Shown here: in pieces, positions 11,212 to 21,300 of the stretch
Numbering within the stretch: position 1 is the first letter of the stretch
How the letters are laid out: the number at the start of each line of letters is the position of its first letter
Origin: Ceratotherium simum simum
Taxonomy: Eukaryota > Chordata > Mammalia > Perissodactyla > Rhinocerotidae
Reading direction: 5' to 3'
Assembly: GCF_000283155.1 (NCBI RefSeq)
Contig: NW_004454207.1
Span: 7,185,756-7,249,755, forward strand
Length of the DNA: 64,000 nucleotides
Program-made: the position numbers and the translations under genes
Notes under the pieces: model-generated
What the model was told of the DNA's origin: nothing
Databases searched by the model: none
Seen by the model: the letters and a program-made list of their open reading frames with translations, nothing else

Positions 11212-11665
11212 TTCGTTTTAACAGACACCAAAATAACAGCAGCTTAAAGAAGACTGAAGATCTAGTTCTCTGTCAGGTAAAAGTCCAAGCTGGTAGGCAG
11301 TTGATGGAGGTAGGATGACTTTGTTTCCCAAGGTCATCTAAGGACCCGGGTCCCTTCTCTCATATTGCTCCATTACCCCAACGTGTGTCTTCTTTACCTT
11401 CAAGATTGAAACTGAGCCACCAGCCACCACAACCTCATTCTTACCCACAAGAGGGGGAAAAGAACAAGCGGAAGATGAGCAGTTTCCTTTAAGAGCATGA
11501 CACAGACAGTATACACTTCATTTCCACTTTCTTATTGGTTAAAACTGAGTTGCATGGTCTCACACTGCTGCCATGGAGGCTGAGAAATGTATTCTCTAGC
11601 TGAGCAGCCATATGTCCAGCTAAAACCTGAAGGTTCTGTTGCTAAAAGTTGAGAATGGATATGGT
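11212..11665. repeat. Medium-reiteration repeat (copy 1 of a four-copy family in this window)
   Basis: It starts with 'ataacagcagcttaaagaag', passes 'aaaagtccaagctggtaggc' and ends near 'gcagccatatgtccagctaa'. The same order of blocks is found at 45.15-45.54 kb and 62.78-63.13 kb, with a partial copy near 23.4-23.5 kb. The class (LTR or DNA transposon) is not certain. Confidence 0.5.
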
Positions 11666-12734
11666 GTGATACTATGCAGTTCAGCAACAGTTATTGTCAT
11701 TATCTTTCAAGCTAGTGGATAAAAGGTTGTTTGTTTGTTGTTCTATTGCTCTGAGGAATGAGACGAGGTGAAAAGTCCCATCTTTTCACTGTGGCTGATG
11801 AATTTTAGATGCATATCAATGTAAATTATCCTAGTTTAAATGGAGAATGAATTCCTAGAGCGGTGGGTTTCAAAGCACTTTCATCTGGGGCCTGTGTGTG
11901 ACTGTTCTCCCAGGAGACCTTGTCAGTGTGAATTTGGACACATCTTATAATTATAGCCCTGTGCTCTCAGAGACCAAGTCCATATCCCAGAAGAAACATG
12001 GAATTTAGACCACCTTGCCACTGTACTGACCCTATCCAGTGAGCTCGTAACTGAGAAAGTGGTACATCATCTGGTTAGTGCCTTATCATCCTGAGGCCTT
12101 GTGTCAGTGCCTCCATAATTGAACACAGACCATTAGCTATAACCCACTGCACCCACATCAATTATGCCAGTTTGGATAACAGCCGCAGAAACCCTCCTTT
12201 CCTGTCTTCTGCCTCTCTGGAAATAATCTTGGTCGTATCACACAGGTATAGTTAGAACTGCCTTAGCTTTTATAAGATGTCAAATTAGCAAGGCTGCTAT
12301 GCCATGATGAAACAGAGCTTTGTTCTTCCATATGCTGATTAAAAGGTAATTTAACCTCTTCCAAAGGTGGCCTAGCCAATCCCCAGTAGTATTGACATTG
12401 TGTTAATGAGAAATTGCTCTCCAGAGTGATAAATTAGCCTTCTGAGACTAGTATGCAAACCCATCTTCACTGGATGGCCCAGCCTTAAAGAGCAAACTTG
12501 GTAGTTTCATCACCCTCTGTGCGCCACCCCCCCCCAATTAAATCTGCATGGGCTCATGCACCATATCTGAAATCCTGGAGCTGAGCTGATTAAAATGCAC
12601 ACTTGTAGCCTCCACAGTAGTGCCAGCTGTCCCAGCTTGCTGGTTTCCTCTATGTGCTAGGCTAAGTTGACTGTCACTCAGCCACGATAGGGCTGTTTAA
12701 TCCACCTCATTTCTTAGCGATAAGAAACTCAGTT
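11666..12734. other. Largely unique sequence, possible conserved non-coding block
   Basis: No repeat or gene was recognised. The stretch 12,240-12,470 has even base composition, no repeat hallmarks and many short AT-rich transcription-factor-like words. It could be conserved non-coding DNA, but conservation cannot be tested from one sequence. A C-run lies at about 12,527-12,535. Confidence 0.3.
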
Positions 12735-12925
12735 TACCATGAGAAAGGAGAGAACCAAGCCAAAGGGTCTCAGAATGTGGGAGGAGCCTGAGTGTTCACT
12801 TAATCTAATGCTTTCGTTTTACATGTGAGGAAATGGGAGGCCCAGGGATATGAAATACATTGGTCAAAGTCGCAGGAAGCTGAAACAGCAGAGGTAGACT
12901 AGAATCCATTTTCTCTGACAAATGA
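12735..12925 (-). repeat. MIR3-like fragment
   Basis: A diverged reverse MIR-type core with 'acatgtgaggaaatgggagg', 'cccagggatatgaaatacat' and 'tggtcaaagtcgcag'. Confidence 0.5.
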
Positions 12926-13037
12926 GGTCACTGTTTTTTACCCTTCTTTACACATCCTACCAAACTGACTACTACATATACACTAGTTGTCACATCATCT
13001 GGAGAGCCTCATTCCACCACCTTCGTTTTCTTCCCAG

Positions 13038-13121
13038 GTAAAGAAAGCGCTCATCTCGCTTGAGAATATGACCCTGACTTCTTCTAGTGTAGCAGACACA
13101 AATCGCCATGCACAAACTCAG
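13038..13121 (+). other. Candidate internal exon of an unidentified gene
   Basis: A pyrimidine-rich acceptor 'cttcgttttcttcccag' precedes an 84-nt segment (28 codons, a multiple of three), followed by the donor 'gtgagcaag'. The first frame is open throughout, beginning VKKALISLENMTLTSSS. The second reading frame stops at once. No matching neighbouring exon was found and I do not recognise the peptide. It may equally be a chance arrangement or part of a non-coding transcript. Confidence 0.3.
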
Positions 13122-13980
13122 GTGAGCAAGAAATACTGCATGCCTTTATCTATAAAGTAACCAGCCCCATCCTGCCAAGTGGGAAATTCAATCCCAGACA
13201 TTCTTGGGTGCTCTCCCCCACTCTTCTGGGTGTGCCAATGTTCTGGGTCTTCGGCAGTGCTAAGACATCAGGGTGACCCTCTGGACCTCAGGCAGGTCTA
13301 GAGGTACCGTCACAATGTCACAGACCCAGCCCACAGCATCCCTTCAGCTCCCCAGACTGCTGGTTCTTGGCTGTGCTGGGGGCTGGTGAAGCTAGGAACC
13401 TAGGCCTTGGTCCTCCTTCCCTCAGCTCTGTTGTCTGAAATCTGCCTCCTCTCTTGGTCCTGCCAGGATGAAGAATGTAGGGTCCTGGGACTTTCCAGGC
13501 TCTCAGACTTATTTCTTCCATCCCAAGCCAGAGGAATTTGTTTTTAGCCTTAGAGAAATCCTTGTTTTCCTCAAAAGTATTTTCTCTCTCACCTCACACT
13601 CTAGGACACCATTACAATTCCCTGGAGATATCGAGGCTTTTGGAAACAAAAGCCAGGAAGGGAAATGTTTTGTAGGTAACTTCTTTGTCCAGCCCCAAAC
13701 CTTCCCCATGACAAGAAAGCAGAGTAGGGAAAGAAAGGGAAAAATGCAAGGAGGTGAAATTTAAATTACCTCTCAAAAAATTATACTGCACAGGGTGATT
13801 TAAAGCTCCATGAAAGGATGAACAACCCAAATTCCAGTTCAGTTTTTCTGGGGGGAAGAATGCTGGGGGAAATTGTCCCAGCTTCATCTTGAAAGAAGCA
13901 TGACAACCATGAAGTCATTTCTTTGCAATGGGAGAGGCCATTAAGTGACCTCAAAATGCAGCAATGACTGCACCAGTTCT
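13122..13980. other. Mostly unique sequence, no supported gene
   Basis: Several overlapping short open frames on both strands at 13,318-13,887 show no domain, and their overlap in several frames argues for chance. No repeat family was recognised. Confidence 0.35.
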
Positions 13981-14640
13981 CTGGCCTTCCTCACCACTTG
14001 ATTGTTCCTTAACTCCTTGCCACCTGGCTACAGACATCACCACTCTCCAAAACAACTCTGTGGAAGGTCCCCACTGACCTATTTGTCCAGGCCAGTGGCT
14101 GACTCTTTGTCTTCATTTTCTTTGACCTTCTCCTCCTCCCTGAAACTCTTTCCTCTGTAAGATGGTTGGTGACACTTGAGCTTACTGATTTATCCTCCAT
14201 CTTTCTGACCATGCTCTCTTTTATTCCTCTACTGGCTTTTCTTCCTTTCCTTTACACTAATCGAAGGCATTCTCTAGGGAGCTGATCTTAGCCACCTTCT
14301 CTTCTATCTCTAATCGATCTTCCTCCTTGAGTAATCTACACCTACAGCTTTTATTGTCTTTAAATCTACATCTCTAGCCCCACTTAACTCCTTCAATTCC
14401 AGAGTGAGAATCCCAACTGCCTTTTGGTTGTTTCCCACTGGATGTGCTACCAGTACCTCAAACTTGCCATGTACAAAACCAACTCATCTTTATTCCCTAA
14501 ACCAGCTTCTCTTTGTGACTTCCTTGCTCCATTAGTGCATCACTATTCTTCCAAACTTTGGATCTATCTTTGACCCCTCCTCTCCATTGTCCTTACATCC
14601 AATACTATTTGAATCTAAATAGATTTTACCTCCTCAAATG
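13981..14640 (+). repeat. L2 LINE fragment (coding-region derived)
   Basis: The C/T-rich series reads like a decayed L2 internal region in forward orientation: 'actgacctatttgtccaggc', 'gagctgatcttagccacctt', 'catctctagccccacttaac', 'tgccatgtacaaaaccaact'. The reading frame is destroyed. Related segments lie at 32.4-33.4 and 34.3-34.5 kb. Confidence 0.6.
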
Positions 14641-15305
14641 GAATATTCTAGGTCTTATATGACAAGTACAGAATAAGTGGAACTATTCATCTGCACACCA
14701 TCTTTCCATTAATGCCACATAACATTAAATTAACCGTGGCTATCATTTTGGCCTTTATCCTTCCATAATTTCTTCTACACAAATATGTATTTTTATATAA
14801 AGGGGATCATCTGGTTTTAGAACTTGTTTTGTCCTTTGTTATATCATGAACACTTTCCTATGCCATTAAATGTTCTTTTATATAGTAACTCTTGAATTTT
14901 AAGTGTATATCAGAATTATCTGAGGGTGCTTGTTAAAAACGTATTTACATAGACCCTTCCCCAGAGATGCTCATTCAGTATTCTGGGGAGGTCCTAGGAA
15001 CCTGTATGTCTAACCAGTACCCCAGAAAATTCTAATGCATAAGGTTTTCAGATCTTTCAGCTGTGTTGGTACAGCACAATTTTTAAGGATTGCCTCATTT
15101 TCTTTTGTTTACATTTACCATAATTTAGTTACCAATCCCCACTGACATATATTTAGGCTGCTCTCCAATTTTTTATTATTTTACTTCTGCACTGACTTTA
15201 TTTCAAGGCTCTCTCTTTACCATTCCCTCCACCTACCCACACATAAAATTTTTCTTTAGAATAAATTCCCAGAAGTAGAATTTCTGAGTCCAAAGGATAT
15301 GCAAA
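14641..15305. repeat. Old L1 fragment interrupted by a hAT element
   Basis: The two flanks (14,641-14,883 and 15,075-15,305) resemble one old L1 segment: 'tatatcatgaacactttcct' on the left, 'agaataaattcccagaagta' on the right. They are separated by a MER5-like element listed separately. The L1 was therefore in place before the hAT insertion. Confidence 0.5.
14884..15074 (+). mobile_element. MER5-like hAT-Charlie element
   Basis: It contains 'tatcagaattatctgagggt', 'cagacccttccccagagatg'-like sequence and 'aattctaatgcataaggttt', the layout of the roughly 190-bp non-autonomous MER5 group. It has no coding content. Confidence 0.6.
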
Positions 15306-15460
15306 ATTGTAAGCTATATATAGTAATATGTCATTATATCATTCATTATATAATTATATATAATATATTAATATCATAATATAACTATAATAAAAAATGC
15401 AAAAATTAATGTATTCATTACATGATATATAAGGTAATAATATACAACATATACTGATTT
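15306..15460. repeat. AT-rich low-complexity tract
   Basis: A run of TATAAT/ATATTA-like words of nearly pure A and T, probably grown from the A-rich end of the neighbouring old repeat. Confidence 0.7.
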
Positions 15461-16204
15461 GTGTATGTTCAAAGGGTTTTATTTGGACGCTTGCACAAGA
15501 TTTACATTTATCCATGATAATTTCATCTGGTTATATTTCACCCATTGCTTAAGGGTCGTGATATTTTTGTATCCCTATTCTCCATTGAAAGTATTTGTTA
15601 TTTTTCTAATCTCCTGCATATCTGATATGTGGCTTCTATACTTTCGTCCATATTATGGATGAGAAATAGTGAATGAGATAAGACTGAGAAATGCCTTACT
15701 GCTCCACCAGAAACCTATATTACTTAACTCTTGCACATTCTTTAAACATTAATAACTTAATTTTAATAGTGATTGGCTTATGATTCTCCATCTCGTCTTG
15801 AAGATTGTAGGGACAGAACTTACCACATATTTGCTGAAGTTCACATCCACTGCCATCTACCTCTTGGCTCTGATCCAAGGAGCCAATCAAAGGAGAAAAA
15901 TAGGTGTATGGATTTTCTATATTCACGTTAATGCTCTTTAACACAGATTCATAGTGCTGTAGTGGCATACAACATAAGGCATGTGACCAAAATGTGCCTC
16001 TGAGGGTGGACTGTGGGCTCTGTCCATCTCAGCAGGGTAGAATGGCTGATGGCCCCTCTGGTGGGGCAGGGAGAGAGCAGGGAGAGGAAACAGAAGGCAG
16101 GATGCAGAGGGCTCACAGCAAAGGAAAAAGGCTGGGAGGTGAGAAATGGAGAGGAGCAGAGGAGGGATGTAGGTTGCCTTGTAGTGTTCATCATGACAGC
16201 AATA

Positions 16205-16475
16205 ATAGTAACAATCTCTAACATCAATCAGATTTGTTAAGTGTCCAGCACTCTACTAAAAGCTTTACATGTATGAACACATCTCCTCTCCTAACAACAC
16301 TGAAAGGTGAGTACTATTATTATCTCCATTTTGCAGATGGAGAAACTGAGTCACAGAGAGGCTAAGAAGCTTGACCAACATCACAAAGCTATTAAGTAAT
16401 ATAACCAGGATTTGAACCAGGCCATCTGATGCTCCCTCTTAAGCATGCAAACTGCTCACCACAGTGCATATCATG
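16205..16475 (-). repeat. MIR SINE, reverse orientation, near full length
   Basis: The reverse complement of the MIR core: 'ttatctccattttgcagatg' and 'cagagaggctaagaagcttg', with the tRNA-like head ending near 'accaggatttgaacc'. Confidence 0.85.
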
Positions 16476-16513
16476 TGCCACACTGTTACTACATTCCGGC
16501 TACTATTATTATT

Positions 16514-16545
16514 GGTGTGTGTGTGTGTACGCACACACACACACC
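16514..16545. repeat. GT/AC inverted microsatellite (hairpin)
   Basis: A (GT)n run switches directly to an (AC)n run. The 13-nt arms at 16514-16526 and 16533-16545 are exact reverse complements, with the centre 'gtacgc'. The alternating purine-pyrimidine sequence could adopt Z-DNA or a cruciform. Confidence 0.85.
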
Positions 16546-16664
16546 GTGGCCAGGAAGCGAATTGCCGTTGCCTTTGTTACGTGCACATAAATGAGTTAGC
16601 CTTGGGAGTCTCTCCTTGTGCTTATTTGGAAAGAGTACTTTGAGGAAATGAACATTTGGGTGGA

Positions 16665-16797
16665 GCCCATACTCCGGGCGACTAACCTGTCCCAGTTTTC
16701 CTGGGACTTCACCAATTTTAGCACTGTAAGTCCCATGTCCAGGGAAACCCCTCTTTCCCGGGCAAACCGGGACAGTTGGTCACATTACCCATACCTA
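16665..16797. mobile_element. Palindromic MITE-like element
   Basis: The arm 'gcgactaacctgtcccagtt' and its inverse '...aaaccgggacagttggtcac' flank a middle with 'tcctgggactt' and 'aagtcccatgtccaggg'. This self-complementary layout fits a small non-autonomous DNA transposon. Confidence 0.55.
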
Positions 16798-17024
16798 GTC
16801 TCAAGAACCAACTGTATGTTGTGTTATTTCTTCCCACTGAATACACAAGGGGGCATTGTAACCATTCAGTCATGCATTCCTCAAACTTTTATTGAGCGCC
16901 TAATCAGAGCTGTGATTGCTGCCCAGGAACCCCGCACCGAGGATGGGGTAGGGCCACAGGAGAGTGAGCAACCTTCCATGATCTCCCATCAGAAAGAGGA
17001 AAACATGTATTTAAATGAACAAAC

Positions 17025-17275
17025 ACTTACATAGCACTGACTATTTGCCACACAGTATAATGAGCACTTTACATTTTAAAGTTTAATCCTCATAAACACC
17101 CTATGGCATAGTTACTAGTATTACCATCCCCATTGTAAAGAAACGGAGGCACAGATGTGTTAAATTCCTCACCTGTCACACAGCTGGCAAGTGGCACAAA
17201 GCAGGATTTGAACGTAGGCAAGCCCTTATTGCTCCAGAGTCCGTGCCTGTAACTGCTGTGCTGTGCTGGGAAAAC
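17025..17275 (-). repeat. MIR SINE, reverse orientation
   Basis: Reverse MIR recognised from 'gagcactttacatttta', 'tattaccatccccattgtaa' and 'tcacacagctggcaagtgg', ending in the tRNA-like head. Confidence 0.85.
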
Positions 17276-17353
17276 AGGACCTGAACCCCGTCAAGAACTC
17301 TGAATGGCCTCGGTCTCTCTTTCTAGCCCTGCTGAGGGGTTCTGCCCTAGCCC

Positions 17354-17530
17354 AGTGGTTCTCAGCCCTGAGTGCACATTAAAATCACCTGGGGAGTTTA
17401 ACAAATAATACAGATTCCCCAGGGCCCCACTTGTGGAGATTTTGATTTCACTGAGCCACTTTGACCAGGACATTAGGATTTTTAAAAGCCGCTCACAAGG
17501 ATCTAATGTGTAGCTGAGTCTGAGAACTGA
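17354..17530 (+). mobile_element. MER5-group hAT-Charlie element (first of three)
   Basis: It begins with the terminal inverted repeat 'cagtggttctcagccctgag' and ends with 'gctgagtctgagaactg'. The inside holds 'aaaatcacctggggagttta'. At about 176 bp this is near full length for the group. Confidence 0.75.
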
Positions 17531-17579
17531 GGTGGCTAGACCCTCCCCTCTAGCAAGCTGGGCTACCCGGCGTCCTCTA

Positions 17580-17765
17580 ATCCAGCACTTCTCAAAAGCT
17601 AATGTGCATCTCAATCAGCTGAGCAGCTGATTAAAATGCAGATTCTGATTCAGTAGGTTTGGGATGGGGTGGGGAGGACCAAAGATTCAGCATTTTGAAC
17701 CAGCTCCCAGGGGATAAAGATGCTGCTGGTTTATGGACCACACTTGGAGTAGCAAGGATTTTGAG
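17580..17765 (+). mobile_element. MER5-group hAT-Charlie element (second of three)
   Basis: It begins 'ccagcacttctcaaaagcta' and contains 'gattaaaatgcagattctga' and 'gatttcagtaggt'-like sequence. The end near 'gtttatggaccacacttgg' mirrors the start of the group consensus. Confidence 0.6.
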
Positions 17766-17905
17766 CTTAAGTGTGGTCCTTAGACCAGAAGCCTCTGGCA
17801 TCCTCTGCTTGTTGGAAATACAGACTCTCAGGCCCCACCCCAGACCTAGGGAGTAGGAATTTGCATTTTAATGCACATTTGAGTTTGAGAAGTGCTGCTC
17901 AAATC
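17766..17905 (+). mobile_element. MER5-group hAT-Charlie element (third of three)
   Basis: The sequence 'agtgtggtccttagaccaga', 'actctcaggccccacccc' and the end 'gagtttgagaagtgctgctc' match MER5A. It abuts the second copy without a clear spacer. Confidence 0.65.
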
Positions 17906-18289
17906 CTGAGCTCCCCACAGGCGCTAGGAATGGGTTTCAGATGTGCCAAGGTATTGCCTCCGCTTAGCTCTTAGGAACTTGGACAGTGACCTGCAAGGTC
18001 CAGCTGCCAGCAGCCTCATTGACCCCATGTGTATGCAAATATGGTAACTTTCAGTGCTGGCCACCAGGGAGAAAAGGTGGGGAAGTCCTGCTCTAATCGA
18101 GTCTCGCTGCCCTTTTCTTCACACCCCCAGCAAGCCTTTGCTCACACTGTTTCTCCCATCTGGATGGCCTTTGACCGGCCTTACCCAATTTCTGAAGGTC
18201 AAGCTCATGTCCTAATTCCTCCTCTGTGGAACCATTCCCATTTCCACGGGACCATTTCAAACCAACAGACTTTTTTTTTTCATATAACA

Positions 18290-18492
18290 AACACATAATA
18301 GCATTTCCTGTGTGCCGGGCACTGTTCTAAGCCCTTAATATTACTCATTCATTTGATCTCCATTGTACAAGTCAGGAGAACTGGGGCGCAGAGAAGTAGA
18401 GTAAGTTGCTCAAGATCACACAGCTAATAAGTGGCAGTGTTAAGATTCAAACTCAAGTAATCTGGCTTCAGAATCACTACACTGAACCACAA
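18290..18492 (-). repeat. MIR SINE, reverse orientation
   Basis: It contains 'tgtgtgccgggcactgttct', 'agtaagttgctcaagatcac' and 'acagctaataagtggcagtg', all reverse MIR core and head motifs. Confidence 0.85.
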
Positions 18493-18556
18493 CACAAAGA
18501 TTCTTCTCACTGGTGTGGACTTAGAGAAGAATTTGCAAATAATGCCGAGTGTGTAC

Positions 18557-19028
18557 AGTGAAAGAAGATGGGTTAGTTTCCCACGGCTGCCGCAACGAAG
18601 TATTGCAAACTGGGTGGCTTAAATCAACAGAAATGTATTCTTTCACAGTTCTGGAGGCCAGAAGTTCAAGCTCACATTGTTGGAAGAGTCATACTTCCTC
18701 TGAAGGCTCTAGGGAAGGATCCTTCTTTGCCTCTTCCTGGTTTCTGGGGGTAGCCAGCAATCCTTGGTGTTCCTTGGTGGTAGATGCATCACCCCAATCT
18801 CCGCCTCTGTTATCACATGGCCTATCTTCTCTGAGTGTCTCTGTGTCCTCTCTCCTTATAAGGACACCAGTCATTGCGTGAGGGCCCACCCTAATCCAAT
18901 ACGGCTTCATCTTCTTAACTAATGATATCTGCAAAGACCGTATTTCTAAATAAGGCCACATTCTGAGGTTCGAGGTGCACATGAATTTGAGGTGGAGACG
19001 AGGGACGAGACACTATTCCACCCAGTAC
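18557..19028 (-). repeat. LTR of MaLR/ERVL type, reverse orientation
   Basis: The upper strand reads 'aaactgggtggcttaaatca', 'ttctggaggccagaagttca', 'ccttataaggacaccagtca' and 'aataaggccacattctgagg'. These are the reverse of the well-known MaLR-like LTR blocks, including its polyadenylation region. It is a solo LTR of about 470 bp, and no gag or pol sequence follows. The 110-codon frame at 18,549-18,881 is accidental. Confidence 0.65.
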
Positions 19029-19212
19029 AGAAGAGCACAGAGATTATGTCAGGGCAGAAAGTGTCCCTTAAAAACGCTCAGCTACGCACTGTTTCAAAAT
19101 GCTGCTGAGGCCTTAGGACCCGTGACTGATGCCCTCCAGATTCAGCTGAGGAGCAACTCACGGAGCAGCTGTTAAGTTTTGGTCAACAGACTGCAATCTC
19201 TTCAGTGCCAAA

Positions 19213-20484
19213 ATCACATCATTTTTCAATTCCGCCCAGTGTTCAACATTTGATAGTGCTTGCGGGTTCTCCCCAGACCAAATCAATCAGATTGAGTTTA
19301 TGTGTACACGCTACAATAAAACTGCCACTTTTGAAGATGTTGCAGGTGGCAGGTGCAAAGGTAATATGTTCACTGTTTGAGTGGTCATGCATTATCTAGG
19401 CTAGCATATAATGGCGAAGCAGCCCACGGTATTCTGTGGTGGAGATCTTTTGGGAGAGCTAGTTGGACAAGCTAGTTGGGAGAGCTAGCTTCTCTGTGGA
19501 ATATCCAAGCCCTCTCTATGATAAGCTAAGAAGGAATCTTGTCACCACCACTCCAGGGCCACAGCATGGATATTCCAAGCCAAGACCAACTGCAAAGTGC
19601 ACACGAAAGTTCCAACTCCAGGAAAAGAACTGAAGAGGGGGGTATCCCCATGCTGCCTACCTCACCACATAAATGTAGAAATCCTCAAGAGGGGATAGAT
19701 CCTGCCCCTTGTTTCAGGCACTTGGATGACTTGTGGGTTTTGAGTGACTCAGTATTAGAACAATTAGGTGCTGGAATAAAAGTAGAAGCTGCTAATATTG
19801 ATTGAACAAGTGAGAAAATAGAGAACGGAAGTGACAAAAAGGTGATCGAAGTGGAAAAAAATGATCTTGAGGACTCTACATCCTTAAGTAATGACACTGA
19901 TGGAGAAGTTGCTTCTGAGGATGAGTGGTAGTGTTACTGAGTGCAAAAAATTAAACTCTCCAAACAAGAGATGTTTTTGCTGCTGGGCCTTGAGAATAAA
20001 TTAGTATTCAAGACTAAGTTAACCCATTATCTCTTCATTCCTGTTATCACTGTCACACCTGAAAAGAAGAGAAATGAAGGAGTTGACGTCCTTTATCGCC
20101 AAAGAACCATTTTGGCTCCAGCTGTTACAGCCAAAGATCTACCAGGAAAGGAAGAAAAACCCAAACTTCTTGATCCCTGCAGCTCAGCAGAATTCTTGGA
20201 TTTGGCTCACAGTTCTGAAAGCCCAGAGACTATCTCAAGCACGGGAGAACAATCAGATGGCCTTTCAGAGCAGAGACCAGATACAGAAAATATGGAGGAC
20301 TGGCAGAAATCTCTTGAAGCCGTGTAGCATATGTGAGAAGAGACCATGAGATGAGAATATTATTCATGGAAGAACAGGCCACCTTGTCACTTGTTTCCAC
20401 TGCACCAGAAGATTAAAGAAGGCTGGGGATTCATGCCTTCTTTGCAAGAAGATTCAGCTGGTTATTAAGGTTTTTACGGCCTAG
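19213..20484 (+). pseudogene. MDM4P: Processed pseudogene (retrocopy) of MDM4
   Basis: MDM4 (MDMX) binds and restrains p53 in the nucleus and pairs with MDM2 through its RING domain. This intronless copy follows the parent from codon 1 to the stop. The start codon ATG has become ATC (19213-19215). The p53-binding part is seen near 19,320-19,500 (for example 'tgttcactgtttgagtggtc'). The middle is marked by MDIPSQDQLQSAHESS near 19,567 and LEQLGAGIKVEAANID near 19,755. The RING end has CFHCTRRLKKAG and IQLVIKVF before the stop at 20482-20484. Defects include in-frame stops, a 1-nt shift at the zinc finger, a CGA-to-TGA change in the RING, deletions of about 21 and 38 nt, and a net loss of about 160 nt in the acidic region. 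About 1,270 nt remain of an expected 1,470. It is not functional as a protein. The gene symbol is my own label. Confidence 0.93.
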
Positions 20485-21115
20485 CTGAATCAGCGAGTTG
20501 CAGGGAAATGATAAGCAGGGCCAGGGTAATAACCAACCAGGATAATCAGGGATAAAATCGTCAGTACTGAGCATTTCCACTCTGTGTGACCCACTGCATC
20601 CATCCTTTGATTCATGCAAACGTCTGTGTGCCGGGGCATTTTTCCTTCTAAATTCATACGGAATTTGAGAGCAATTCTTTAAAACTAGATTACCAATTTA
20701 GAGACTCCATTTACATGAAAAGTTACTTTAAGCACCACATTCCTCCTCTAAAAAAGAGGTTCTGGGAGGGAACAATTACAAAGCCAAACAGGAAAATACA
20801 GTCTTTCACCACATTATCTGAAGATTAATCTTTTCCCTATTAATTTTATTCCCTCCCTTCTCTTCTATTCTGTTGGAGAATGTTCTTAGGCATAATTCAA
20901 GGTGGCTATGAGAAAAACACTAAAGCTAACAATGAAAAAACAAAGAATGTGACATGTTATTGATCACTTTACCTTACAGTCAAGCTACATGGTTCTGAGA
21001 AACGAAAGGAAAAAGAACAATCTTGAAAAACAAGAGATTTGTTCCATGTATGCCTACAACAATGGTTATCAAACTTTTTTGGTAACGTACCCCTAAAAGA
21101 ATTTTGAGAAACTGT
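20485..21115. other. Sequence after the MDM4 retrocopy, possible 3' UTR remnant
   Basis: No repeat hallmark was recognised. It may continue the retrocopy's 3' UTR, since the parent mRNA has a very long one, but I cannot align it from memory. No clear poly(A) tail or target-site duplication was found. Confidence 0.3.
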
Positions 21116-21119
21116 ACAT

Positions 21120-21300
21120 TCTTTTCCATGTTTTAAAAATTGAGGTGTAATTAACATAAAATAAAATACACAGATCTTAAGGGTTCCTTTCCTAAGAGTT
21201 GTAGACATTTGAGTACCCACCACCCAAAACAAGCTATAGAACATTTCCATCACCCCAAGATAGTCCCTTATACCCCTTTCCAGATAATCCTCCATTTCCT
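21120..21300. repeat. Old L1 (L1M-type) fragment
   Basis: The blocks 'attgaggtgtaattaacata', 'agtacccaccacccaaaaca' and 'acatttccatcaccccaaga' match the same L1 segment as the 3.65 kb fragment. Confidence 0.6.

Noticed and set aside
18549..18881. 110-codon open frame
   Set aside because: It lies inside a reversed LTR. No initiation or splice context and no domain.
19941..20327. 128-codon open frame within the MDM4 retrocopy as a possible new gene
   Set aside because: Its first half is out of the parental frame over the former zinc-finger region, and it ends at a premature stop before the RING. It is a relic, not a new gene, without evidence of expression.
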